Origin: CAWJLE01 sp963843645
Lineage (GTDB): Bacteria > Chloroflexota > Anaerolineae > DAOTYC01
Assembly: GCA_963843645.1 (NCBI GenBank)
Contig: CAWJLE010000008.1
Span: 124,001-188,000 of the forward strand
Length of the DNA stretch: 64,000 bases
Direction: 5' to 3'
The stretch's first letter is position 1, and each line of letters begins with the position of its first letter. Of the stretch, positions 9,226 through 17,419 are shown in pieces. The position numbers and the translations under genes are program-made. The notes beneath the pieces were generated by a model. That model was not told the DNA's origin and searched no databases. It worked only from the letters and a program-made list of their open reading frames with translations.

Positions 9226-10263
9226 TCACTTGATCCACTTGGTCAGAGCGTCCATGTTGCGGGCGCGGTTGGCCATGATGTAGTCGGCAGCCTGCTCCGC
9301 GGTGAAGCCGTCGTGGACGATCTTGTGCACGGCTTCGGCCGTCGCCATCGGGTCGTCCAGCGCCAGGGAACAGGATGTTGCGGCCAACCAGAGCGCCGCG
9401 GACGTTGTCGCCGGCCCTCATGCCCGCCGCGAACTCGCCGAGCATGGGGGTGGGATCGCCCTTCGCGTCGCCGCCCAGCATCAGGATGGGCAGGGTGACG
9501 GACCGGCTGACCAGCTGATAGTTTTCGCAGTACGGCAGCTTCAGCCACAGGTTCGAGGACGAATCGCCCAGAGCGCCGGCCACGCCGGCCACCAGGGCCA
9601 GGTCGGCCGCTCTTCTTGACCGCGTACTTGCCGTCCTTCAGCTCGCACCGGTAGGGCTTCCAGGAAAGTGGGCAGGCCGTAGGAGTTCAGCTCGCTGATG
9701 GCCTGGGCGCAATACTCGATGGTGTACAGCGAGTTCGGCTCCTGTCCTCCAGGCGGAACATGATCTTGGCGCCGTCGAGGCCGCAGGCGAGCCATGCTCT
9801 CGGCGGTAAACGAGGTCAAGCGGTCGTCCATCTCGAAGCCGACGCTCGCCAGGCCGCCGCGGTTCATGCAGCCCATGATGACCTTGTTATCCAGGAAAGC
9901 GGGGCCACCGCCGCGCTTGACCAGGTAGTTGACGATGAACAGGTCCTCGATGATGTCGGTGGGGCCCATGACGCCGTCGAACTCAGCGGCCACGATGACG
10001 CGCAGGATGCGGCCCAGGTAATCCAGCCGATCGGCCATCGCAAGCTTGTTGCCGCCGACGTTGCCGACCCGGCGGGCCGGATGGTCGGTGGCCAGAACGG
10101 TCAGCTTGCCGTCCTTCGTCAGCTTGGGACGGCGGGCGCGGGACAGCGCCTCGGACATGATGATTTCCGGCTTCTCCACGCGGATGTCCGTGATGGCATC
10201 CTTGATGCGCACCGGGAAGAACTCCTCGGTGACGAACTTATAGTCGCCAATCGAATAAGCCAT
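9226..10263 (-). CDS. Cgl0159-like (beta/alpha)8 aldolase family protein, frameshifted
   Basis: The first 190 residues read cleanly (VLATDHPARRVGNVGGN, FDGVMGPTDIIEDL, GGPAFLDNKVIMGCMNRGG). The remainder continues in the other frames (ILMLGGDAKGDPTPMLGEF, then GFTAEQAADYIMANRA) to a stop at 9226. The layout matches DhnA/DeoC-like TIM-barrel aldolases of the Cgl0159 type, which is named after a gene inside a Corynebacterium inositol cluster. At least four single-base frame changes lie between about 9780 and 9310. A Schiff-base lysine cannot be assigned safely. It lies between the isomerase and phosphofructokinase genes and is probably an aldolase of the same pathway. Confidence 0.65.
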
Positions 10264-10290
10264 GACAGCGTTCCTTTCTGAGTGCCGAGC

Positions 10291-11235
10291 CTAGATCTGA
10301 AGCTGCGCCCAAGCCTGGTTCCAGACACGCTTGGTCTGCGCCAACAGGGATTCGGAATCGTCGCCGGGCATCGGCTTGACCTCGAAGGTCAGAACCGGGC
10401 GGCCGGTGGGCTGCGTCTTGCCGAAGTAGCCGATCTTGAACAACACGCGGAGGAACTCCACCAGCTCGGCGACGCCGTTCTCGGAGCCTTCCACGCCGAA
10501 GGGCGGGTGATAGTCGCCCCAGGCCGGATGCTTCGGATCGCGGTAGGCCGCATTGCCGACGTGCGCGTGGACCAGGTAGTCCTTGGTCGCGGTCAGCGCC
10601 TGCTCGGCGGTCTCGAACTGGATCGGCAGGTGGCTGAGGTCGACGGTGAGGCCGAAGTTGTCGTATTCCTTGCGGATTTCGGCCGCGAAAGCCGCGGCCT
10701 GCCCGCTGGGGCCGATCAGAGACTTCTTGTCCACGGCCCGGTCGAAGGTCTCCAGCGACAGGAACAGCGTGTAGTCCGTGGCCTTCGCCTTGGCATACGC
10801 GCACATCTCCTTCACCGACTTCGTGAGCTGAGACATGGCTTCGGCTTCCTTGGCCTCGCCGGGATAAGACTGCGGCCCATCGAGGAAGGCCATCAGCTTC
10901 GCGCCGAGGAAATAGGCTTCGTCGATGGACGTCTTGATCTGAGCCACCGCCGCCTGCCGCCCGGCCTCGTTCAGGTCGGCCAGGTTCAGCTTCTTCGTCA
11001 GCAGGCCCGGCTGTCCGCCGACGCCCAGGGTCAGTCCCGACTTGCGGGACAGATCCTTCAGCCCCTGCAGCACCGTCGCATCGTTGACCAGGCCGACTTC
11101 GAGCACCTCGAAGAAGGGGTCGTCAGCGATTCGCTGCGCCGTCTCAAGGATGGGACCGTCGCCTTTGATGATGCCGCCGAAGGCCATGAAATGCACCAGG
11201 CCCAACTGCATGTACTTTTGCCATGGTTCGTTCAT
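10291..11235 (-). CDS. Sugar-phosphate isomerase/epimerase family TIM-barrel protein
   Basis: 314 residues from ATG 11235 (AAGGAG upstream). It belongs to the xylose-isomerase-like/AP-endonuclease-2 fold: metal-ligand-type positions are visible as LSLETFD (Glu), LTVDLSHLPI (Asp, His), HAHVGNAAYRD (His) and LTFEVKP (Glu). This family includes inosose isomerase, IolE and IolO-type epimerases. Next to an inosose-dehydrogenase-like enzyme it may act on a keto-inositol or ketogluconate, but the substrate is an inference. It has its own promoter, and the aldolase gene follows 27 bp downstream. Confidence 0.75.
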   Translation of the reverse strand: MNEPWQKYMQLGLVHFMAFGGIIKGDGPILETAQRIADDPFFEVLEVGLVNDATVLQGLKDLSRKSGLTLGVGGQPGLLTKKLNLADLNEAGRQAAVAQIKTSIDEAYFLGAKLMAFLDGPQSYPGEAKEAEAMSQLTKSVKEMCAYAKAKATDYTLFLSLETFDRAVDKKSLIGPSGQAAAFAAEIRKEYDNFGLTVDLSHLPIQFETAEQALTATKDYLVHAHVGNAAYRDPKHPAWGDYHPPFGVEGSENGVAELVEFLRVLFKIGYFGKTQPTGRPVLTFEVKPMPGDDSESLLAQTKRVWNQAWAQLQI

Positions 11236-11291
11236 TATAGGGACTCCTTTCCCCAAAAACTGGATGCACACCACTCAGGTTGACAGGGCGG

Positions 11292-11320
11292 ATTATACAC
11301 CCGGTGTGAATCCGCCGCAA
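11292..11320 (-). promoter_or_regulatory. Promoter of the isomerase-aldolase-phosphofructokinase operon
   Basis: On the minus strand TTGCGG (11320-11315), a 17-bp spacer and a perfect TATAAT (11297-11292). An inverted repeat ACACC-C-GGTGT falls in the spacer next to the -10 box and is a good place for the LacI-type regulator encoded upstream. Confidence 0.6.
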
Positions 11321-11373
11321 GCGCATGTGCGCGAAAGTGCAATGTTCGCGACGGCCACACGACGCTCCACGCG

Positions 11374-11550
11374 CGTCGCCCTTCGCGCACTGTCACCCTG
11401 AGGAGGACGGCTGTATCGTCCGACGAAGGGTCTCGCGCGCCCCGGCGCACTCTCCCGATCGCGGCCAACGGTGCTCGCTTTTCGCGCGCGAGACCCCTCG
11501 TCGGACGATACGGCCGTCCTCCTCAGGGTGACAGTGCGCGAAGGGCGACG
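11374..11550. repeat. Long palindrome, family A
   Basis: Arms of about 65 bp run inward from cgtcgcccttcgcgcactgt and are mirrored at the right end. The core contains tgtcaccctgagg and gggtctcgcgcgc, the phrases shared by the family A copies at 19666, 47619 and 55467. It lies between the inosose-dehydrogenase gene and the isomerase promoter. Confidence 0.85.
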
Positions 11551-11662
11551 GTCGTGGTCGGCGGACCGGGCGCGGCCGGGCGCAGATCGCCAGGGTCTGC
11601 GCACAAACAAACGAGGGGAAATGGCCTGAAACGCGCCATCTCCCCTCGCATCAACCACCGAC

Positions 11663-12817
11663 TTACATCTTGACGAGGATCTTACCGTCGGTCCGCGCCG
11701 TCGACTTGGCGATCGCATCCACCGCGTTCGGCAGATTGTAGCGCGCGGTCACGATGCGCGTCTGGTCGATCAGGCCGGAGGCCATCAGGCGGATGACGTT
11801 CGGGAACGTGGCGTTGCCCGAGTGGCCCTGAGCGCCGAACAGCTGCGTGTGGCGGACCTGGAAGTTGTCCAGGTACAGCGGCACGCGCGTCGCCGCGCGG
11901 CCGATCTGCACGATCTTCGCGTTGATGGCCAGCGCCTGCTCCATCTCCGGGATGGTCAGCGTGGGGGCGCCGGCGGCTTCGACGTGGAAGTCCGCGCCTT
12001 CACCCTCGGTCAGCTCCAGGATCTTCTCGTGCGCGGCGCCGTCCCGCGGATCGAAGACGTAATCGGCGCCGACGACCTTCGCCAGCTCGCGGCGATTCGC
12101 GGAAATGTCGAAGGCGATGACCTTCGCCGCGCCGCCGGCCTTGCACAGGGCGATGGAGCCGAGGCCGATGGGGCCGCAGCCGAAGACCACGACGTACGCA
12201 CCGGGACGGAACCCGCCGGCCCGCTCGAAGATGCCGTTGTAGGCCACGCTGGTCGGCTCGACCAGGGCGCCGGCCTCGTAGGCCTTGTCCTCGTCGCCGT
12301 AACGGTCGGCGATGGCGTTCAGCTTCCAGCACAGCTTGGCGTCGACTGCAATGTACTCGGCGAATGCGCCGTCGATCGTGAAGCCGATCTCTTCCAGGTT
12401 CTGGCACTGGTTCGGATAGCCGTTGCGGCACGGGATGCAGTGCCCGCACCAGACCATCTCTTCAGCCGTCACCATGTCGCCGACCTTCAGATCGTCCACG
12501 TTCTTGCCCACTTCGACGACCTGGCCGGAGAACTCGTGCCCGAGGATGGCCGGGAATTTGGTCAGGCCGGGATAGAGGATGTAGTTGTCCTTGTCCGTCT
12601 CGTAGAAGTGCATGTCCGAGCCACAGACGCCGCAGGCCTTGATCTTGATCAGCGCCTCGTTGGCCTTGATCGTCGGCTGCTCTTTCTCACGCACCTCGAG
12701 CTTGGGATACCGCCAGACGGCGTTGCCCATGACGATCTTGCCTGTGGTTTTCTCGAACTCCGATAGCTTGTAGTCCGGTCGAGGATCGAACTTTGCGTCC
12801 AGAACTAAACCTTTCAT
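11663..12817 (-). CDS. Zinc-dependent medium-chain dehydrogenase, scyllo-inosose 3-dehydrogenase-like
   Basis: A 384-residue MDR enzyme. The catalytic zinc site is formed by CGVCGSDMHFYE and GHEFSGQVVEVG, and the structural zinc cysteines are in CGHCIPCRNGYPNQC. The Rossmann motif is VFGCGPIGLG near residue 205. The unusual N-terminus (MKGLVLDAKFDPRPDYKLSE, then VWRYPKLEVRE) and overall length look like IolM, the scyllo-inosose 3-dehydrogenase of the Thermotoga inositol route, not a plain alcohol dehydrogenase. Assignment by recall, not by search. It starts 35 bp after the LacI gene on the same strand and is probably in its operon. Confidence 0.7.
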   Translation of the reverse strand: MKGLVLDAKFDPRPDYKLSEFEKTTGKIVMGNAVWRYPKLEVREKEQPTIKANEALIKIKACGVCGSDMHFYETDKDNYILYPGLTKFPAILGHEFSGQVVEVGKNVDDLKVGDMVTAEEMVWCGHCIPCRNGYPNQCQNLEEIGFTIDGAFAEYIAVDAKLCWKLNAIADRYGDEDKAYEAGALVEPTSVAYNGIFERAGGFRPGAYVVVFGCGPIGLGSIALCKAGGAAKVIAFDISANRRELAKVVGADYVFDPRDGAAHEKILELTEGEGADFHVEAAGAPTLTIPEMEQALAINAKIVQIGRAATRVPLYLDNFQVRHTQLFGAQGHSGNATFPNVIRLMASGLIDQTRIVTARYNLPNAVDAIAKSTARTDGKILVKM

Positions 12818-12852
12818 GATCTACTTGCCTCCTTGCGATTGAGTCGTGACTG

Positions 12853-13860
12853 TCATTCCGTTTTGGCTGCTGCAGATGACTCCCGAACGATCAGCTCACC
12901 ACGCAGAAAGACTTTGGCTGCGGGCTTCTTGCCGTTCAAGAGGTCCAACACCATACCCATCGCCAAGCGTCCCATTTCGTACTTACGCTGCCGCACCGTG
13001 GTGAGGGGGGGATCGACGAACTCGGCGAACGTAATGTCGTCGAAGCCCACGACCGACAGGTCGCCGGGGACGTCCAGGCCGCGCTTTTTGGCCGCGGCAA
13101 TGGCGCCGATGGCGGTCATGTCGTTGTAACCGAAGATTGCTGTAGGAGGATGAGGCCGGGAGAAGAGCCGCGCCACGCCTTCGCGGCCGCCGACGGCGCG
13201 GCCGTCCCCGGGCGTGATCAGGGCGGGATCGAAGGCGATACCGTACCGCTCCAGCGTTTGCTGGTAGGCCAGGAGGCGATTGCTGCTGGATTGCGACTCG
13301 GTCGGCCCGGTGATCAGCCCGATGCGACGGTGGCCCAGTTCCAGCAGATGGCGGATCGCCTGCTCGCCGCCGTCGATGTCGTCGGTCACGACCGAGTATT
13401 CGTAGCGGGTGCCCTGCTCGCGGTTCACCAACACGATGGGGATGTGCAGCTCGTCGAGGAGAGGCATGTAAAAGTCACCCACGGTGGACGCCGAGACCAC
13501 GATACCATCGACGCGCTTCTCGCGCAGCATCTTGACCCCGGCGATTTCGCGATCGCGGTTGTTGCCCGATTCGCAGAGGAGCACGCTGAAGCCGCTGTCG
13601 AAAGCCGTTTCCTCGATCCCCCGCACCACCTCCGATACGAACGGATCGGCCACGGTGGAAACCACCACGCCGATCGTCTCCGTGCGCTGGCGGACCAGGC
13701 TCCGCGCGATCGCGCTGGGGGTGTATTCCATCTCGCGGGCAAGCTGGCGAATTCGTTCCTTGGTGTGCTCGTTCACCAGCGGGCTGTCCGCTAACGCTCT
13801 CGATACGGTCGAGTGTGACACACCCGCCATGCGGGCGATGTCCTTGATCGAAATTGGCAT
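12853..13860 (-). CDS. LacI-family transcriptional regulator
   Basis: 335 residues. The N-terminal LacI helix-turn-helix is typical (SIKDIARMAGVSHSTVSRAL), with hinge ARSLVRQRTETIG and a periplasmic-binding-protein-like effector domain (residues 60-330) containing VVTDDIDGG, HRRIGLITGP and FGYNDMTAIGA. It probably represses the downstream sugar genes and releases them on binding a sugar or inositol derivative. ATG 13860 is chosen because the MPISIKDIA start matches the family. Confidence 0.9.
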   Translation of the reverse strand: MPISIKDIARMAGVSHSTVSRALADSPLVNEHTKERIRQLAREMEYTPSAIARSLVRQRTETIGVVVSTVADPFVSEVVRGIEETAFDSGFSVLLCESGNNRDREIAGVKMLREKRVDGIVVSASTVGDFYMPLLDELHIPIVLVNREQGTRYEYSVVTDDIDGGEQAIRHLLELGHRRIGLITGPTESQSSSNRLLAYQQTLERYGIAFDPALITPGDGRAVGGREGVARLFSRPHPPTAIFGYNDMTAIGAIAAAKKRGLDVPGDLSVVGFDDITFAEFVDPPLTTVRQRKYEMGRLAMGMVLDLLNGKKPAAKVFLRGELIVRESSAAAKTE

Positions 13861-13940
13861 CTTCCGAACCACCCCACAATGGGCCCACGCGCCGCCGCGA
13901 CGACTGCTTTGAAGGAATTGCAAACGTGTTCAGTGCCTAT

Positions 13941-13970
13941 AATATACCACCAAACCCGCCGTTTTGTCAA
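13941..13970 (-). promoter_or_regulatory. Promoter of the lacI-dehydrogenase operon
   Basis: On the minus strand TTGACA (13970-13965), an 18-bp spacer and TATATT (13946-13941). The leader to the ATG is about 75 bases and contains gaacacgtttgc, a possible operator half. Confidence 0.65.
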
Positions 13971-13993
13971 AAACCGCAATGCGGAATGAGTCT

Positions 13994-14155
13994 GACTCCT
14001 ACCCACTTTGCTCTCTCAGCCACCGCAGACCTCTCTCCCGGCCTCTCCCCTGCAAAGGGAGAGGAGAACGTCAACCGATTTGCTCCTCTCCCTTTGCAGG
14101 GGAGAGGCCGGGAGAGAGGTCTGCGGTGGCTGAGAGAGCAAAGTGGGTAGGAGTC
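13994..14155. repeat. Long near-perfect palindrome, family B
   Basis: Arms of about 72 bp (gactcctacccactttgctc inward to ctgcaaagggagaggag) around a short centre near gaacgtcaaccgatttg. An almost identical copy is at 51663-51824, more than 37 kb away. Confidence 0.9.
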
Positions 14156-14182
14156 AGGGAATGAGTGCGGTGTGAGGCACAA

Positions 14183-14254
14183 TACGTAATGCGTGATGCG
14201 TCCTCGCAACCGCGACGTAGCTCCGTATCACGCATCACGCATCACGCATTACGT
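14183..14254. repeat. Palindrome, family H (ATGCGTGATGCG)
   Basis: The left arm tacgtaatgcgtgatgcg is mirrored by cgcatcacgcattacgt. The right arm covers the stop codon (TAA, 14249-14251) of the following minus-strand gene. A second copy of the family overlaps the Sir2 stop at 52651-52748. Confidence 0.8.
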
Positions 14255-15769
14255 CCCCGGCTCCCAGCGGCGCAGCGCCGCGACCACGTTCTTCGGAAGC
14301 AGGCCCCGGCTGCGCTTCTGCAGGAACGCCACGATCATCGGCGGGGTGATTCCCTGGCGGTGCGCCGCCGACAGCGAGGTGCGCGTGATCTGGTACGTCA
14401 GGCCGGACTCCGGGGCGACGTCCTTCAAGTGGGCGAAGCGCTCGAGCTGGAAGCGCTCGTACAGCCGGCCGCCGGGCGGGAATAGGATGGTGAAGTCGGA
14501 CCCGACGGCCAGCTCCGCGGGCGCGTCCTCGGCCTTCAGCGGCGGCGTGGCGGCGCCCAACACCGGTCCGGCCGGCGGGACGAGTTGGAACGCGACCGGG
14601 GCGGCGGCGCCCTCCTCGTAGCCCAGGGCCGTGACGCCCAGCCAGTGCAGGGGCTCGCTCAGCAGGTGGACGATCAGCGCGCCCTCCACGCGGGGCCAGC
14701 AGGTGAAGTCCATGAGATACTCGCCCGTCGTCGCGTCGCGCACGTACCAGGACTGGTAATCGCCGTCCGGGCGGGCGAAGTCGGGATCCACCTCGCGAAC
14801 GGCGCCCACGAAAGCGTCCACGGCGATCCACTCGCCCACCGGGCACGCCTTCAGGTGGCCCAGGAGCCCGCGCCGGGCCAGCAGTGGATCGTTGCGCCAG
14901 CCGGTCCGTTCCAGGCGCAGGGAGGGCACGTGCCACAGGTCGTTCCACGCGGCGTCGTACTGCCACGCCTTCTGGAAGAAGATGTGCTGCCGCGCCGCGG
15001 GCCACTTCAGCCATCGTCCGGCCGTCCGCGGATCCAGGCGCGCCCGGTCGCCGCGGACGCGGATCAGCCCGGCGACACGGCACAGGTGGTAGGCGAAGTC
15101 GAAGCGGCGCACGGACGACGGATCGTCGGCGCTGCCCCGGGCAGGCTCGCTGTGCAGCTCGATCTGGCGCTCCCCCTGCGGCGCCAGGTCGCCGTGGGCG
15201 TCGACGGCCAGCGGGTGCATCTGCAAGGTCGCCAGCAGGCCGAACACGTCTTCCCAAAAGGCGTCGTCCGGCGGCCGCGCGACCGGCGGTGGGGGCATCG
15301 GCTCCACCCGAACCGCGGGCGCCTGCACCTCCACGGGCGGCAGCAGCGGGATGACGTCCGCGGGCACGTAGACGAACTCGGCGCGGTAGCCGCCGCCCAC
15401 GTCCTCGAACGCGCGGAAGATCAGGCCCATGTACCACAGCTGCTCGGCGGCGTTCAGCGGGTCCGCCCACGGCTTCTCGCGCTCCAGCCGGCCCGAGCCG
15501 AGCTGCCGGACGGCCCCGAAGCGGTCCGCGAACAGGTGCGCCTTCAGGCGGCCGCCGGCCCGCAGCAGCGCGTCCACCGCCGTCCGGCCGTCCGGCGTCA
15601 GGCGGGCCAGCGCCCACTCCGTCGCCTCCGGCGTCAGCAGATCGACGCTCAGCTCCTCCACGGCGGGCATGGGGCGGACGCTCTCCAGCTCGAAGCCGCG
15701 CGCCCGGCCGATGGCGCGCAGCAGCGGCAGATCGTAGTCCACCAGGCTGTCGTGCAGATTGCGGAGCAT
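14249..15769 (-). CDS. XPB/Ssl2-like helicase-associated domain protein (no helicase domain)
   Basis: 506 residues. The N-terminus LHDSLVDYDLPLLRAIG and the following helical region resemble the helicase-associated/XPB-Ssl2 N-terminal domain family (PF13625-type) common in Chloroflexota and Actinobacteria. The C-terminal region has TPPMIVAFLQKRSRGLLPKN, as in those proteins. There are no Walker motifs, so it is not itself a helicase. Role unknown; nucleic-acid binding is likely. ATG 15769 follows a G-rich ribosome site (gtgggggg); the open frame beyond it reads through repeat-like DNA. The last codons lie inside a family H palindrome. Confidence 0.65.
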   Translation of the reverse strand: MLRNLHDSLVDYDLPLLRAIGRARGFELESVRPMPAVEELSVDLLTPEATEWALARLTPDGRTAVDALLRAGGRLKAHLFADRFGAVRQLGSGRLEREKPWADPLNAAEQLWYMGLIFRAFEDVGGGYRAEFVYVPADVIPLLPPVEVQAPAVRVEPMPPPPVARPPDDAFWEDVFGLLATLQMHPLAVDAHGDLAPQGERQIELHSEPARGSADDPSSVRRFDFAYHLCRVAGLIRVRGDRARLDPRTAGRWLKWPAARQHIFFQKAWQYDAAWNDLWHVPSLRLERTGWRNDPLLARRGLLGHLKACPVGEWIAVDAFVGAVREVDPDFARPDGDYQSWYVRDATTGEYLMDFTCWPRVEGALIVHLLSEPLHWLGVTALGYEEGAAAPVAFQLVPPAGPVLGAATPPLKAEDAPAELAVGSDFTILFPPGGRLYERFQLERFAHLKDVAPESGLTYQITRTSLSAAHRQGITPPMIVAFLQKRSRGLLPKNVVAALRRWEPGT

Positions 15770-15968
15770 GATCGATCCCCCCACCCTGATGACGGCGATT
15801 ATAGCATGGGGGCGAGCCGCGCACGAATGGCGGGGGAAATCGTTTGGACCACGAAACTCGCGAAATGGCGCGAAGGACACGAAAAACGACTTCTTGTCAG
15901 CCAGGACAAGGTTATGCACCAGGGCTATCGCATCTCAAAAAAGGAGCGGTTTCCGGCAATCAATCTAG
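15770..15968. other. Gene-free stretch with a repeat fragment
   Basis: It contains gcgaaggacacgaaa-type phrases near 15850-15890 that resemble the AT-richer repeat families elsewhere in the window. No gene is seen. Confidence 0.5.
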
Positions 15969-16958
15969 TCATGTCGGAATTGCACTATACCTAAAAGAAG
16001 CGTCGGTATCAACATCATCCTTCGGCTCTGGATGGAGCACATCTGCTATCGGCTCGGGGTTGAGCGCATGTGCAAACCGACCTAGCTTCTCTTTGTACTT
16101 CCACTCGCGATGAATAACCTCAGTTGGCGTCAGAGTCCGCGGCAGAGTTTGCAAAATCGTGAACTGCAGGTCCTTGGTGTGCCACCTATCATTCTTGAAC
16201 AGCTGTTCGAGTTGAGGATTCCCACCAGTCGGATGTTTCGCATATTTTTTCCATCGTCCGAGGATTCCGTCTGCGCCGTACGCCGACCCCACGTATAGAT
16301 CACCGCTGGAAGTGTTTGTGATGAGGTAGACCCCGGCTACTGCCGAGAGGAGCGTGTGCCACTTTTTGGTAGCGTCGGTGTCGTTCACAATAGCGACAAG
16401 TTGATCGTAGGCCAGGACGAAATCGAGGTAACCGGGAAAGTCGATCACATACCCCTCGGGTAGTATCTCGAGAACCTCTTTGTTCCCTGTGTCAATGACT
16501 CTACCTTTCCAGCACAGCCATTGATGCCATTTTATGGCAGCTGCACCCCATGCTATCACAACGCGTCCTTCGAGGTCCTCGTAGCCTGTCTGTTTCTCGA
16601 GCTCGTAGTAGTAAATGGGGTCAGATGATGACTGCTCTAGATCCTGAGGTTTGAGAAGATACTCCGCGGAGAAGCATGTCTCACAGCGCATCACCTCCTC
16701 CTCGCTCACGACTTTTCCATTACCACGCACCTTGTAGATGCCGAAAAGGAGTGCTTTAGAGTGCTCCAAACCAGTGAACGAAACAACAAACCCACACCCA
16801 TCAAACTTGTGCCCGCCTTGGTAGCTCTGATAACGCTCAAGCTGACCAAATCGGCGCAGCTTGTCCACATCATAGATTTTGTCTTGATGTCTAATGATCT
16901 TTATGTTCGAAGTTGTATCCAGTTGTCGAAGTCCGAGTAGTTCCGCGATCCTGAGCAT
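15969..16958 (-). CDS. GIY-YIG nuclease family protein with N-terminal unknown domain
   Basis: 329 residues. Residues about 230-310 hold a GIY-YIG fold: GVYLITNTSSGDLYVGSAYG, then GRWKKYAKHPTGGN and a Glu further on (PTEVIHREWKYKE). The first 220 residues are an unrecognised domain with repeated Trp and Tyr, perhaps a substrate reader. ATG 16958 has AGGGAGGG directly before it. The gene is clearly less GC-rich than its neighbours, which fits horizontal transfer. It stands alone. Related proteins are often annotated only as GIY-YIG nuclease, with unknown target. Confidence 0.75.
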   Translation of the reverse strand: MLRIAELLGLRQLDTTSNIKIIRHQDKIYDVDKLRRFGQLERYQSYQGGHKFDGCGFVVSFTGLEHSKALLFGIYKVRGNGKVVSEEEVMRCETCFSAEYLLKPQDLEQSSSDPIYYYELEKQTGYEDLEGRVVIAWGAAAIKWHQWLCWKGRVIDTGNKEVLEILPEGYVIDFPGYLDFVLAYDQLVAIVNDTDATKKWHTLLSAVAGVYLITNTSSGDLYVGSAYGADGILGRWKKYAKHPTGGNPQLEQLFKNDRWHTKDLQFTILQTLPRTLTPTEVIHREWKYKEKLGRFAHALNPEPIADVLHPEPKDDVDTDASFRYSAIPT

Positions 16959-17058
16959 CTCTCCCTCCCTGGGCGCGACTTGGACACATGAGTCGCGAAT
17001 GGCAGTGTCTCGCCGGCAAGCGCCAAGCAACTCAGATTCAAACACACTCGCGCATATT

Positions 17059-17064
17059 ATTATA
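17059..17064 (-). promoter_or_regulatory. Likely -10 box of the GIY-YIG gene
   Basis: A perfect TATAAT on the minus strand in a locally AT-rich stretch about 95 bases before the ATG. No good -35 box is seen at the usual distance. Confidence 0.4.
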
Positions 17065-17107
17065 CTGAGACCCACCATTTCATACCAGAGTTTGGGTCTG
17101 TCCGAGT

Positions 17108-17147
17108 TTTCAGGCGAGACCGTGGCCCGACTTCCGTCATTCTGAGG
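17108..17147. repeat. Degenerate half of a family A palindrome
   Basis: The phrase gcgagaccgtggcccgac followed by gtcattctgagg matches the left arm of the palindrome that carries the IS110 element (40861-40913). No mirrored partner is found nearby. Confidence 0.55.
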
Positions 17148-17350
17148 AGTGCTCGTCCTGACCATCAAAGATGCTGTCTGCAAAATCAATTGGCCGCCAG
17201 CCCAGACGGCAGATGCCCCTACCCATCCACAAACACGCAAATGCCGTCTTTCTGCAACGTCGTTATTCGTGTATTCGTGCTGGCATTCGTGGATGGCAAC
17301 GACGCCGGGACGAGCGCCACAACGTAAACGCAATTGCCCCCTCCCATTTT

Positions 17351-17378
17351 TTGACCCTCCCCCCGCCCGGTGTAGAAT
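17351..17378 (+). promoter_or_regulatory. Promoter of the two-component operon
   Basis: TTGACC (17351-17356), a 16-bp spacer and TAGAAT (17373-17378). The leader is about 35 bases before the kinase ATG at 17420. Confidence 0.55.
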
Positions 17379-17419
17379 CAGGTCAGATCCGGATGTGCAA
17401 CCACTGGCGAGGTCCAACG

